Assembly (NCBI GenBank): GCA_913057175.1 | Contig: CAJXNP010000001.1 | Coordinates: 248,001-312,000 of the forward strand | Source: an uncultured Cytophagales bacterium | Lineage (GTDB): Bacteria > Bacteroidota > Bacteroidia > Cytophagales > Cyclobacteriaceae | Reading direction: 5' to 3' | Length of the DNA: 64,000 nucleotides | Shown here: piece after piece, positions 1 through 8,087 of the stretch | Layout of the letters: the number at the start of each line of letters is the position of its first letter | Numbering within the stretch: the first letter of the stretch is position 1 | Made by a program: the position numbers and the translations under genes | The notes under the pieces: generated by a model | Told to the model about the DNA's origin: nothing | The model's input: the letters and a program-made list of their open reading frames with translations, nothing else | Database searches by the model: none

Positions 1-1
1 A

Positions 2-1255
2 TTGACAGTGGTTCTGCTAGCTCCTATAGTTGCCTGCAAAAGTGACATTGAGATCCCTGACAGAAGCACTCCCAAAAAAAATGTGACAATAGACCCGGGC
101 CAGACCTATCAAACAATTTCAGGTTTTGGTGGGGCCAATCAAATGTGGGGCACAACATTTCCCAATGCATCCGATATCAAAAAAGCTTACGGACCGGACG
201 AAGCGGATTTGGGTTTCAGTATTTTCAGGGTAAGGATATCTTCTAATCCTGATGAATGGCCCCTAATCGTCGATGTGGCCAAAGAAGCTCAAAAGTATGG
301 TGCAAAGATAATGGCATCTCCATGGTCCCCTCCCCCAGCCTTGAAAAGTAACGAAAGCGATGTTGGTGGAGAATTGCTGGAAGAAAATTACCAGGCTTAT
401 GCAGACCATATAAATGAATTTATTGACCTGATGTCTTCCGAAGTGGTGGACATTTATGCCATTTCTATCCAAAACGAACCGGACATCCAGGTTTCCTATG
501 AATCCTGCGACTGGACGTCTGCTCAAATAAGGAACTTCATCAAAAACCATGGAGACCAAATCACAGGTTCAAAATTGGCCGCACCGGAGTCTTTCAATTT
601 TAACCAAACATTTACCAATGTCATTTTAAATGATGATGACGCTGTAGCGAATCTGGACATTGTTGCCGGCCATATTTATGGTGGAGGTTTAGGTCCCTAT
701 ACAACGGCAGAATCAAAAGGTAAAGAGATCTGGATGACAGAATATTTGTTGAACCTGGATGTAGGAGATTGGGAGAATGCCTCAGAAGAACAAAAATGGG
801 AAGAAACCATGACGATGCTGGGAACCATTCATGATGCCATGAGATATAACTGGAATGCCTACATCTGGTGGTACCTAAAACGTTACTATTCGTTTATCGG
901 GGATGGAACGGAAGGAACGACTGATGGGGAAATATTAAAAAGAGGATATGCCTTTTCCCAATTTTCTAAATTTATCCGACCAGGCTTTACCAGAATTGAT
1001 ATAGAGGATGATGGGACAGGCCTTGATTTTACGGCTTACGAGGGGAATGGTCAAATCGTGGTTGTCATGATCAATGACAGCAATTCTTCGGTAACAGGTT
1101 TCAATCTCACGATCGATGGTTCAGCCATTACTTCTGCCAGATCCTTTACCACATCATTGACATCAAACAGACAGGAGAATCAATTGAATGTGGAAGATGG
1201 AAAAGTGGAAATCACCATCCCTTCAAGAAGCGTTTCAACGATTGTTCTTGAATAA
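2..1255 (+). CDS. GH30 glucuronoxylanase-like lipoprotein (5' end at window edge)
   Basis: Secreted endo-xylanase-type glycoside hydrolase of family 30 (XynC-like). The open frame runs to the first bases of the window, and its TTG at base 2 is probably internal to a longer signal sequence; a lipobox (IVAC, Cys12) indicates a lipoprotein. GFGGANQMWG (residues 41-50) is the family N-terminal signature. SIQNEPD supplies the acid/base Glu159 and WMTEYLL the nucleophile Glu247. The WWYLKRYY stretch near residue 290 resembles the arginine-containing glucuronate-recognition segment of GH30_8 enzymes, so activity on glucuronoxylan is inferred. The C-terminal beta domain ends cleanly at the stop. The GH35 gene follows after a hairpin element. 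Family assignment is firm, subfamily less so. Confidence 0.85.
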   Translation: MTVVLLAPIVACKSDIEIPDRSTPKKNVTIDPGQTYQTISGFGGANQMWGTTFPNASDIKKAYGPDEADLGFSIFRVRISSNPDEWPLIVDVAKEAQKYGAKIMASPWSPPPALKSNESDVGGELLEENYQAYADHINEFIDLMSSEVVDIYAISIQNEPDIQVSYESCDWTSAQIRNFIKNHGDQITGSKLAAPESFNFNQTFTNVILNDDDAVANLDIVAGHIYGGGLGPYTTAESKGKEIWMTEYLLNLDVGDWENASEEQKWEETMTMLGTIHDAMRYNWNAYIWWYLKRYYSFIGDGTEGTTDGEILKRGYAFSQFSKFIRPGFTRIDIEDDGTGLDFTAYEGNGQIVVVMINDSNSSVTGFNLTIDGSAITSARSFTTSLTSNRQENQLNVEDGKVEITIPSRSVSTIVLE

Positions 1256-1289
1256 GCACCAACATGCTTTTTAAGAATATATTATTCTG

Positions 1290-1498
1290 ACCTCTCAAGA
1301 GCACGGGTGTCGCACTAAAGAATTTTAACATGCAAAAAACGATCTTTTTTAATAGACCTTCACCCCTTTTCCCGATAGCTATCGGGAGGGAATATATGTG
1401 TTTTTTGCAGGTTAAAATTTTATCTATAGTACACCTTACCTTAGAATGTAACAGCCCTGCTCGCAAGAGGGGAATAATTGTGTTTTCTTTTGGTTTTT
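1290..1498. repeat. Palindromic MITE-like element, copy 1
   Basis: This intergenic element is centred on the perfect 18-bp palindrome at 1370-1387 (TCCCGATAGCTATCGGGA). Its right arm (to 1498, ending TGTTTTCTTTTGGTTTTT) and left arm (recognisable from about 1290) are imperfect inverted copies of each other; both carry the matched blocks AATTTTAACNTGCAAAAAAC and a CTC...AGCACGGGTGT-like block. The same element recurs at 59952-60198. The short frames across it are not credible genes. It fills most of the gap between the GH30 and GH35 genes. Confidence 0.7.
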
Positions 1499-1594
1499 TT
1501 CACAATAGAGAATGCAAATTTCGAACTCATATTAAATTAATTCAATTAGAAAAAACCAATCTGATCATAAATAACCATTTTAATTATTGAAAGA

Positions 1595-3241
1595 ATGAAG
1601 AAAAAAATCATTGGAACAATATTATTGGCGCTATCGTCGCTCTATTTCGCCGCAGCTCAAACAGGTGGACAGCATTCTATCCCACATCTCGAAAAGACCG
1701 GAAAAACTACCCGGTTAATTGTTGAAGATCAGCCGTTCATCATACTCGGTGGAGAGCTGGGCAATTCTACCTTTACAAGTGTTGAAAACATGGAACCCGT
1801 TTGGCCAAAGCTAAAAGCGCTAAACCTCAATACGATTTTAGCGCCAGTATATTGGGAGCTTATCGAACCTGAAGAAGGAAAATTTGATTTTAGCCTTTAT
1901 GATAAACTTATAAAAGAAGCCCGTGAACAGGACCTGAAATTAGTCCTGCTATGGTTTGGTTCGTGGAAAAACAGTATGTCGAGCCATGCGCCGGTGTGGG
2001 TAAAAACCAATCAGAAAAAATACCCGCGTGTTAAGGATGACAAAGGGAAAAGTCACGAAATTTTAACTCCCTTTAGTAAGAACAACCTTGAAGCAGATAA
2101 AAACGCCTTTGAAGCCCTTATGCGATTTGTTGAGGAAATAGATGGAGAAGAACACACCGTTATCATGATCCAGCCGGAAAATGAAATCGGTATGTTGCCC
2201 GTTGCCAGGGACTACAGTTCTTTTGCCAATGAAAAATTCGATGCCTCAGTTCCGGAAGCGTTCACTGATTATTTGGTTGAAAATAAAGACAAGTTGGTTC
2301 CTGAATTCCATGCTGTATGGGAAAAAAACGGATTCAGGACAGAAGGAACCTGGGAGGAAATTTTTGGAAAGGGAAACCATACCGATGAAATATTCATGGC
2401 ATGGTATTACGCCCAATTTACCAATGAGATCATCGAAGCGGGAAAAGAGATCTATCCACTCCCAATGTTTGTCAATGCCGCATTAAATCGTCCTAACAAA
2501 GAACCGGGTGAAGGTTATCCAAGCGCGGGACCCCTTCCGCATATCATGGATGTCTGGCTGGCCGGCGGACCTGCTATTGATTTTCTGGCCCCGGATATTT
2601 ATTTCCCCAATATGGAACATTGGTGTGATTTGTATGTACGTCGGGAAAACCCACTGCTTATTCCTGAAACCAGAGCAAGCGTCAGTTTTGGCGGTCCTGC
2701 TAAGGCATTGTTTGCTTACGGACGATATGAAGCCATTGGCTTTTCACCATTTTCTATTGAGTCTGCCGAAGATCCGGAAACGCATGAGCTGGGAAAAGCC
2801 TATGACCTTATCGATCAGCTTACCCCTTTAATATCTGCCAATCAGGGCAAAGGTAAAATAAACGGGGTTTTGCTGGACAAAGAAAAACAGGATACCACCC
2901 TGATATTTGGAGATTACAAATTTACCTTCAAGCATAGCCATACACTGGGATGGGAATCAGAGGCCGATGACGAAAACTGGGTTCACGGAGGGGCGATCAT
3001 CATTCAAACCGGTGACAATGAATTTTACTTAGGAGGATCCGGTGTGGTGATTACCTTTGAAAGTGTAGATAATCCTGATCTAAACATAGGTATTCTCAAA
3101 ACGGATGAGGGATATTTCAAAGACGGTGAGTGGCATGTTTTAAGGCACCTGAATGGAGACCAAACCCATCAGGGTAGACACATTCGGATATTTAGAAATG
3201 ATTTTGGTATTCAGCGTTTTGAACTGTACGAATATAAATAA
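1595..3241 (+). CDS. GH35-type beta-galactosidase-like hydrolase
   Basis: Secreted glycoside hydrolase of the GH35/DUF5597 type, expected to remove terminal beta-linked galactose-like sugars from plant or algal polysaccharide. A signal peptide (MKKKII...FAAAQ, about 22 residues) is followed by a (beta/alpha)8 barrel. The entry motif LGGELGNS lies near residue 51. IQPENEIG (residues 192-199) carries the likely acid/base Glu197, and LIPETRAS near residue 360 the likely nucleophile. The last 150 residues fit a DUF5597 beta domain. Length (548) is normal for the group. The gene converges on the TonB receptor with a hairpin between them. Exact substrate is not deducible. Confidence 0.85.
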   Translation: MKKKIIGTILLALSSLYFAAAQTGGQHSIPHLEKTGKTTRLIVEDQPFIILGGELGNSTFTSVENMEPVWPKLKALNLNTILAPVYWELIEPEEGKFDFSLYDKLIKEAREQDLKLVLLWFGSWKNSMSSHAPVWVKTNQKKYPRVKDDKGKSHEILTPFSKNNLEADKNAFEALMRFVEEIDGEEHTVIMIQPENEIGMLPVARDYSSFANEKFDASVPEAFTDYLVENKDKLVPEFHAVWEKNGFRTEGTWEEIFGKGNHTDEIFMAWYYAQFTNEIIEAGKEIYPLPMFVNAALNRPNKEPGEGYPSAGPLPHIMDVWLAGGPAIDFLAPDIYFPNMEHWCDLYVRRENPLLIPETRASVSFGGPAKALFAYGRYEAIGFSPFSIESAEDPETHELGKAYDLIDQLTPLISANQGKGKINGVLLDKEKQDTTLIFGDYKFTFKHSHTLGWESEADDENWVHGGAIIIQTGDNEFYLGGSGVVITFESVDNPDLNIGILKTDEGYFKDGEWHVLRHLNGDQTHQGRHIRIFRNDFGIQRFELYEYK

Positions 3242-3244
3242 ACT

Positions 3245-3277
3245 TAACCCGAATCCTTCATTGAAAGATTCGGGTTA
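3245..3277. terminator. Hairpin between convergent genes
   Basis: An 11-bp perfect inverted repeat (TAACCCGAATC / GATTCGGGTTA) separates the convergent GH35 and TonB-receptor genes. No long T-run follows on either strand, so bidirectional terminator function is inferred from position and stem. Confidence 0.55.
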
Positions 3278-3300
3278 GTATCCACGCCTATGAATTTACA

Positions 3301-5676
3301 TCATCGGCCCCTGCCTCCGTACTGCATGGCCTCTCCTTTTCCAAACCCATAGCTAAACCCAAATGTGACAAACCGGCCTCGCTGTCCTCTGTCATACAGG
3401 TAAAAGTCCGGTTGATCGATCACGCTTTCTTCTACCCTGGATGCAAATACATCCCTTACACTCAGGTTTAAAACTCCCTTGCCATTCATTATTTTCTTTC
3501 TCACACCCAGATCTGCGAATACTATGCTCGAAATTTCACTTTGCACCGTCTGGTAGGCAGATTGGTAGTTCCCCGATACTTCGATATCAAAATCCGCCGG
3601 CAACTTAATTTTTGTATTTAACCGGGTGAACCACTGATCGGAGCTGAAGTCCAACACAGTTCCTTCATAGCTGGCATTTCTGGTGAAATAATTATAATTG
3701 AAATCTGCCCCTAGTGATAACCAGTTGGTAGGGTCGTATTTTCCATTCACTTCTACTCCGGTTGAATTATTCGTTCCAATATTTTCCGGACGATAGATGT
3801 TGACATTGTCTTCGAAGGTAGAGATCATCTCAATGACACCTGTTGTGTACCTGTGATATACTGCTGTACTTAAGGATACAACACCCTGGTTGTAAACGGT
3901 ACCAATTTCGTAGGAGTCAGTCAGTTCCGGCATGAGGTCGGGATTACCCTGTCTGATGCTGTAATTATTCCGGATATTGAAGAATGGATTCAGGTCCCAC
4001 AAACGCGGGCGGTAAATCCTGCTGGAATATCCTGCCTGCAGCGAAAGGAAATCATTGATCTTATAAGAAGTATGAACCGTAGGGAAAAAATTGGTATAGT
4101 TCTGTTTGTTTGTTTCATTCGTATTGGCCAGATAGGTATCCAAATCTGTATTTTCCATTCTCAAGCCAAGCTTGAAACCCCACTTATTAATATCATAAGC
4201 TGCCGTACCATAAATACCCAAAACATTCTGGTTAAACTCAAAAAGATTGGTTTGAGTAGAATCTACTACCCAGTTACCATTGATCAGATTATGGACGGAG
4301 TAGTCATTCCCCACATTATTAATCATGAATTGTGACCCAACTTCGAGGGTAAACCGGTCTGAAAATGGCTTTGTATAGTCGAGCTTAAAGGTATATTTCC
4401 CTTCCTGAAAGTCTGCTGCAGTTTTTTGTTGAGAATCTTCATCCGTCTCGCCATAAACTGTAGTGTCAGTAAAATCGGATGACTGGTCTTTTCCAAAAAA
4501 TCCACCAATAGCAGAAAACAACAAGCTGTGATCCTCATGATCCTTAAAATCCCTCTTGTATTGAACTTCAAACTGGTACTTCGGATTGACAGCCTCCGTT
4601 ACCTCCTCTCGTTGCCACTCCGACATAAGGGAGGTCGCATTTTCCGTATAAAGCGAGTAATGGGTGTTGGATGGCTGGTCTTCGATTTCCAGCGTGTAGT
4701 TACCCGTAATGGTCAGCACATTATAATCGTTGATATGGTAGTCAGCTCCTAAGATAAAATTGTAATACTGTTCATTGCGGTATTCCGTTCCGGTAGAGGT
4801 AATGGTGGTGTCGGTCAATTTATCGTGGTTAATGATCTCAATGTCTTTCGGCAACTCAGAATAACCAATTCCTACCTGAGAAAACAGGTTGAATTTTTCC
4901 GTCCGGTGGTTGAGACTCAGCCCCAGGCTATGGTTGTGCGGAACACCTGTATTCAGGGAAACTGAACCATTTGTGCCTCTTCTTTCTTCTTTTTTCAATA
5001 TGATGTTGATGATCCCTGAGGTTCCCTCGGCTTCGTATTTGGCCGATGGGTTGGTGATTACTTCGATGCTTTCGATCATGTCAGCTGTGATGGTGCCGAG
5101 GGCATTGCTTTCATCGGTTGCCAATACGGACGGCTTGCCATTGATCAATATCTGAACTCCTGAATTTCCCCGCAGTTTGATTTGCCCTTCCAGGTTGACC
5201 GTCACAGATGGTACGTTGTTCAATACTTCCAGGGCATTGGCTCCTGTTGAGGTAAGGTCCTGACCAACATTAAAAACACGCTTATCGAGTTCAAAGGTGG
5301 TCTGAGACTTTTCACCACGAACGACGATTTCTTCCAGTGTTTCTGCATCTTCCGATAAGGAAATGACGCCGGCATTGACCTTTCCGTTGACTACTTTGAT
5401 ATCAGTGATCCTTTTACTTTTAAAACCGATGAATCCTATTTCAAGGATAAAATCCGTTGCATCGGTTTCCATTGAAAATGTTCCGTCAAGCCCGGTGGTA
5501 GCCCCCGTGATCAATTGCTCACTCGAGGCATCCAGGAGCTTTACTGTTGCAAATTCCAACGGTTGCTGGCTGGCGCTCTCCTGGACTTCGCCGGAAACGA
5601 CTATGGGCTTACTCTGGGCCAACACCAAAATTTGGCTTGCAAACATTAAAAGAAAGGTTGATACTAGCATTTTCAT
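3301..5676 (-). CDS. TonB-dependent outer-membrane receptor (OMP beta-barrel family)
   Basis: Outer-membrane transporter of the Bacteroidota beta-barrel family that lacks a SusD partner here. A signal peptide (about 20 residues, ending LVLAQ) precedes a CarboxypepD_reg-like domain (about 24-110). The plug follows (about 115-230), with LEEIVVRGEK, LRGNSGVQILINGKPS and IESIEVITNPSAKYEAEG. The rest is a 22-strand-type barrel to residue 791, ending in a Gly-rich tail. The substrate is unknown; siderophore, peptide or oligosaccharide are all possible. It is divergent from the LytS/LytTR pair, across an intergenic region with repeated GAACGAC motifs, so control by that pair is plausible. Confidence 0.88.
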   Translation of the reverse strand: MKMLVSTFLLMFASQILVLAQSKPIVVSGEVQESASQQPLEFATVKLLDASSEQLITGATTGLDGTFSMETDATDFILEIGFIGFKSKRITDIKVVNGKVNAGVISLSEDAETLEEIVVRGEKSQTTFELDKRVFNVGQDLTSTGANALEVLNNVPSVTVNLEGQIKLRGNSGVQILINGKPSVLATDESNALGTITADMIESIEVITNPSAKYEAEGTSGIINIILKKEERRGTNGSVSLNTGVPHNHSLGLSLNHRTEKFNLFSQVGIGYSELPKDIEIINHDKLTDTTITSTGTEYRNEQYYNFILGADYHINDYNVLTITGNYTLEIEDQPSNTHYSLYTENATSLMSEWQREEVTEAVNPKYQFEVQYKRDFKDHEDHSLLFSAIGGFFGKDQSSDFTDTTVYGETDEDSQQKTAADFQEGKYTFKLDYTKPFSDRFTLEVGSQFMINNVGNDYSVHNLINGNWVVDSTQTNLFEFNQNVLGIYGTAAYDINKWGFKLGLRMENTDLDTYLANTNETNKQNYTNFFPTVHTSYKINDFLSLQAGYSSRIYRPRLWDLNPFFNIRNNYSIRQGNPDLMPELTDSYEIGTVYNQGVVSLSTAVYHRYTTGVIEMISTFEDNVNIYRPENIGTNNSTGVEVNGKYDPTNWLSLGADFNYNYFTRNASYEGTVLDFSSDQWFTRLNTKIKLPADFDIEVSGNYQSAYQTVQSEISSIVFADLGVRKKIMNGKGVLNLSVRDVFASRVEESVIDQPDFYLYDRGQRGRFVTFGFSYGFGKGEAMQYGGRGR

Positions 5677-5748
5677 GATTAAATATTTTTTTCAGTCAAC
5701 AACATCACAAAAGAAGCTCTCATTTATTGATTGAAAAAATAAGTTCTT

Positions 5749-5833
5749 TGAACGACCAAACTATTACTGTGAACGACAATGAAACCCTTAAAGGCAGCAA
5801 ATTGTTGGTCAAGGGGTTAAATATGTCGTTGAC
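5749..5833. promoter_or_regulatory. Candidate LytTR operator: repeated TGAACGACMA motifs
   Basis: In the divergent promoter region, TGAACGACCA (5749-5758) and TGAACGACAA (5770-5779) are direct repeats 21 bp apart. TGTCGTTGAC (5824-5833) is a near-exact inverted copy (8 of 10). Two-turn spacing is typical of LytTR-family binding sites, and the adjacent gene pair encodes a LytTR regulator. Binding is inferred. Confidence 0.5.
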
Positions 5834-5878
5834 CGAATTTATTTTTATCTACCACTATTAAATATTTATCTTCGTTTA

Positions 5879-6916
5879 ATGGTGCAAAAAGCAAAACAGG
5901 TTATAATTTCATCAAGAGAGGTTATTTTTCAATTGGTCCTGCATGGGTTGGTTTTTACATTTTATGTGTTTGACAGCGACCATCCCGACAATCAGTTTAG
6001 CATTCAGCCATATCACTTTGTATTTTTTCTCAATTACGCTGCCGCGAATGCGCTTATCAGCTATGTGTTCCTTCCACAGTTTTACTACAAAAAGAAATAC
6101 TGGGAGTTTATCGGGTTTACTTTGTTGATAATTGCCAGCGTTATCTTTGTCGAAGAATTCTTTCTGGAAAAAATATTCTTTCCAACATCCAGGGGAGCCA
6201 GCTTCCCCGGGGTACTGTTCACATTGGCCCAGGTCTTGCCCATTATCGTCATTCTTTCCGGATTTAAATTTGCATGGGATGCACTCACAAAACAACGGCA
6301 GGTGGATGAACTACAGGCTATTATCAAGGAAAGTGAATTGCAGTTTTTAAAGTCGCAAATCAATCCTCATTTCCTCTTTAACAACCTGAACAACCTGTAT
6401 TCCTACGCAGTAGAAAATTCACCTAAAACCCCAACCATCATCCTGGAACTGAGCTCGGTTTTGCGCTACATGCTCTATGAATGCAGGGAGAAATATGTTT
6501 CTTTATCCAAAGAAATTGAGCAATTGAAAAGTTTCACCGAATTGTACGAGTTGCAGATTGAAGATCGCGGTGAGGTAAAATTCAATGTCCAAAATATAAA
6601 TGGCGAATACATGATCGCCCCGCTTATCCTGAGTGTTTTTGTGGAAAACGCATTTAAACACAGCCAGACCGGGCAAACTGACCACATCAAAATTAATATC
6701 GATATTCAATTAACGGATGACGGGCAGCTAGCCTTTCAATGTAAAAACAATTTCCTGCCCATGATGAATGAAAATAATGATTCAAAAGGAATTGGCCTGG
6801 AAAATGTGAAAAAGAGACTTGAGCTGCTTTACCCTAATGCTCACAAACTTTCCATCAAACAAACAGATCAGCAATATGATGTGTACCTTACCATGAAATT
6901 GAAAAAAGCTGTTTGA
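5879..6916 (+). CDS. LytS-type sensor histidine kinase (His_kinase family)
   Basis: Membrane sensor kinase that should phosphorylate the LytTR regulator encoded immediately downstream. Four hydrophobic segments occupy residues 15-135. A linker helix then leads into the PF06580 motif SQINPHFLFNNLNNLYS with the phosphoacceptor His164. The C-terminal ATPase part has an N-box (FVENAFKHS) and a G-box-like GIGLENVKKRLELLYP. Length (345) is normal. The ATG at 5879 fits the family's usual N-terminus. A 1-bp gap separates its stop from the regulator's start, so translational coupling is likely. Confidence 0.92.
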   Translation: MVQKAKQVIISSREVIFQLVLHGLVFTFYVFDSDHPDNQFSIQPYHFVFFLNYAAANALISYVFLPQFYYKKKYWEFIGFTLLIIASVIFVEEFFLEKIFFPTSRGASFPGVLFTLAQVLPIIVILSGFKFAWDALTKQRQVDELQAIIKESELQFLKSQINPHFLFNNLNNLYSYAVENSPKTPTIILELSSVLRYMLYECREKYVSLSKEIEQLKSFTELYELQIEDRGEVKFNVQNINGEYMIAPLILSVFVENAFKHSQTGQTDHIKINIDIQLTDDGQLAFQCKNNFLPMMNENNDSKGIGLENVKKRLELLYPNAHKLSIKQTDQQYDVYLTMKLKKAV

Positions 6917-6917
6917 C

Positions 6918-7619
6918 ATGACTTGCATCATCGTAGAAGACCAGCCACCAGCTCAGCGAATCCTCAAAAAATACATTGAGGACATTGGCTCGCTGCAATT
7001 AAAAGCCACTTTTGCCGATGCCATCCAGGCAATGGATTATTTAAAAAGCGAGCAGGTGGACCTGATCTTCCTTGATATCAACTTGCCCAAAATATCAGGG
7101 ATAGATTGGCTAAAAACCATGCCTCAGCTTCCTCCGGTCATTTTGACTACTGCCTACCAGGACTATGCCTTGGAAAGTTACGAATTTGATGTGGTGGACT
7201 ATTTGCTGAAGCCCTTCTCGTTCCAACGATTTGTCAAAGCAGTGTCAAAGGTTCCCTCAAATGAAGTTGGAAAAGAAAAAGGGAAAGTTGATGGCCCTCA
7301 TGAGGAAAGAAAAGAAATATTTATCAAGTCAGGGTATGAGCACATCAAAGTAAGGGTCGATGACATCCTGTACATCAAATCGGATGCCGACTACAGCGAG
7401 ATCTATTTGGAAGGAAAGAAACTGTTGACTTCGGAGCCTCTCCGGAAATGGCTGGAAAACCTGGACCAGCGTCAGTTTACCAGGATCCATAAATCATTCA
7501 TCATCAACACCAGGAAAGTTGTCAAGGTAACAGGAAACCAGGTCTACCTCGTCAACAAAGAAGTCATTCCCATTGGCAGGGCCTACAAGGATGATTTTAC
7601 TGAAAGGTTTTTGGGCTAA
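6918..7619 (+). CDS. LytTR-family response regulator
   Basis: Cytoplasmic DNA-binding response regulator partnered with the upstream LytS-type kinase. The receiver domain (1-120) has the acidic pocket (VEDQ), phosphoacceptor Asp53 in FLDINLP, the conserved Thr in TTAYQ and the Lys in LLKPFS. A short charged linker follows. The LytTR domain (about 130-233) shows IFIKSGYEHIKVRVDDILYI and the terminal RIHKSFIINTRKV and IPIGRAYK signatures. Likely targets are the repeated GAACGAC motifs upstream of the kinase and the TonB receptor. The next gene downstream is a dehydrogenase remnant. Confidence 0.93.
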   Translation: MTCIIVEDQPPAQRILKKYIEDIGSLQLKATFADAIQAMDYLKSEQVDLIFLDINLPKISGIDWLKTMPQLPPVILTTAYQDYALESYEFDVVDYLLKPFSFQRFVKAVSKVPSNEVGKEKGKVDGPHEERKEIFIKSGYEHIKVRVDDILYIKSDADYSEIYLEGKKLLTSEPLRKWLENLDQRQFTRIHKSFIINTRKVVKVTGNQVYLVNKEVIPIGRAYKDDFTERFLG

Positions 7620-7680
7620 TTTACTTCAAATTTAATGTAAGGTTAGAAAAACTTATTATGAGGTTAGAAATAACAACTGC

Positions 7681-7904
7681 ATGAATAGTCATCCTAAAAG
7701 AACCAAGAAAGCTGTAGTATCGTGGACAAATATTGATGAATCTTTAAAAGCAGATGAAGTACTGCTAAAAGTCCAACGGGTAGGTATCTGTGGGACGGAT
7801 ATGCATGCCTTCCGTGGTAAGCAGTCATTTTTCAGTTGGTGGACAGGTTTGAAAAACTGCTAAAACCTGGATCCAAAGTGATAAAGGTGATGGTTGAATT
7901 TTAA
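7681..7904 (+). pseudogene. Zinc dehydrogenase remnant with large internal deletion
   Basis: This is a decayed copy of the dehydrogenase intact at 15571-16590. Bases 7681-7831 match its first 50 codons (SLKADEVLLKV, RVGICGTD, HAFRGKQSFF). There is a 2-base loss near the start, and a later change restores the frame. The sequence then jumps directly to the last 20 codons (7842-7904, DRFEKLLKPGSKVIKVMVEF), in another frame. About 800 bp of the gene's middle, holding most of the catalytic and Rossmann domains, is missing. The surviving open frame of 60 codons cannot encode an enzyme. Confidence 0.85.
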
Positions 7905-8087
7905 TTTTAGTAAATATTTCTAACATATATCAATGGGTCTTCGTCGAAAACTCTTTGTATTCGCCTCTGTCTATATCAACAAGGAAACAGGCGATTTTTC
8001 TTAACTTAAGCCAAAATATAATGATGAGTTGCAATCTATCATCGGAGTTCGTCCTGATGACCCAGGTAAAATAAAATATCGCTGCTT
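7905..8087 (+). other. Gap with possible coding remnant
   Basis: Between the dehydrogenase remnant and the GH28 gene, one frame over about 8014-8092 reads like the end of a protein (ELQSIIGVRPDDPGKIKYR) and stops on entering the GH28 start. It has no start codon of its own. It may be a further deletion remnant; the family was not recognised. Confidence 0.25.

Noticed and set aside
1330-1590. An 86-codon frame downstream of the GH30 gene
   Set aside because: It runs through the palindromic repeat element and has low-complexity, non-protein-like composition.
3301-5676. SusC assignment of the TonB-dependent receptor
   Set aside because: It is shorter than typical SusC proteins, belongs to the OMP beta-barrel family and has no SusD neighbour.
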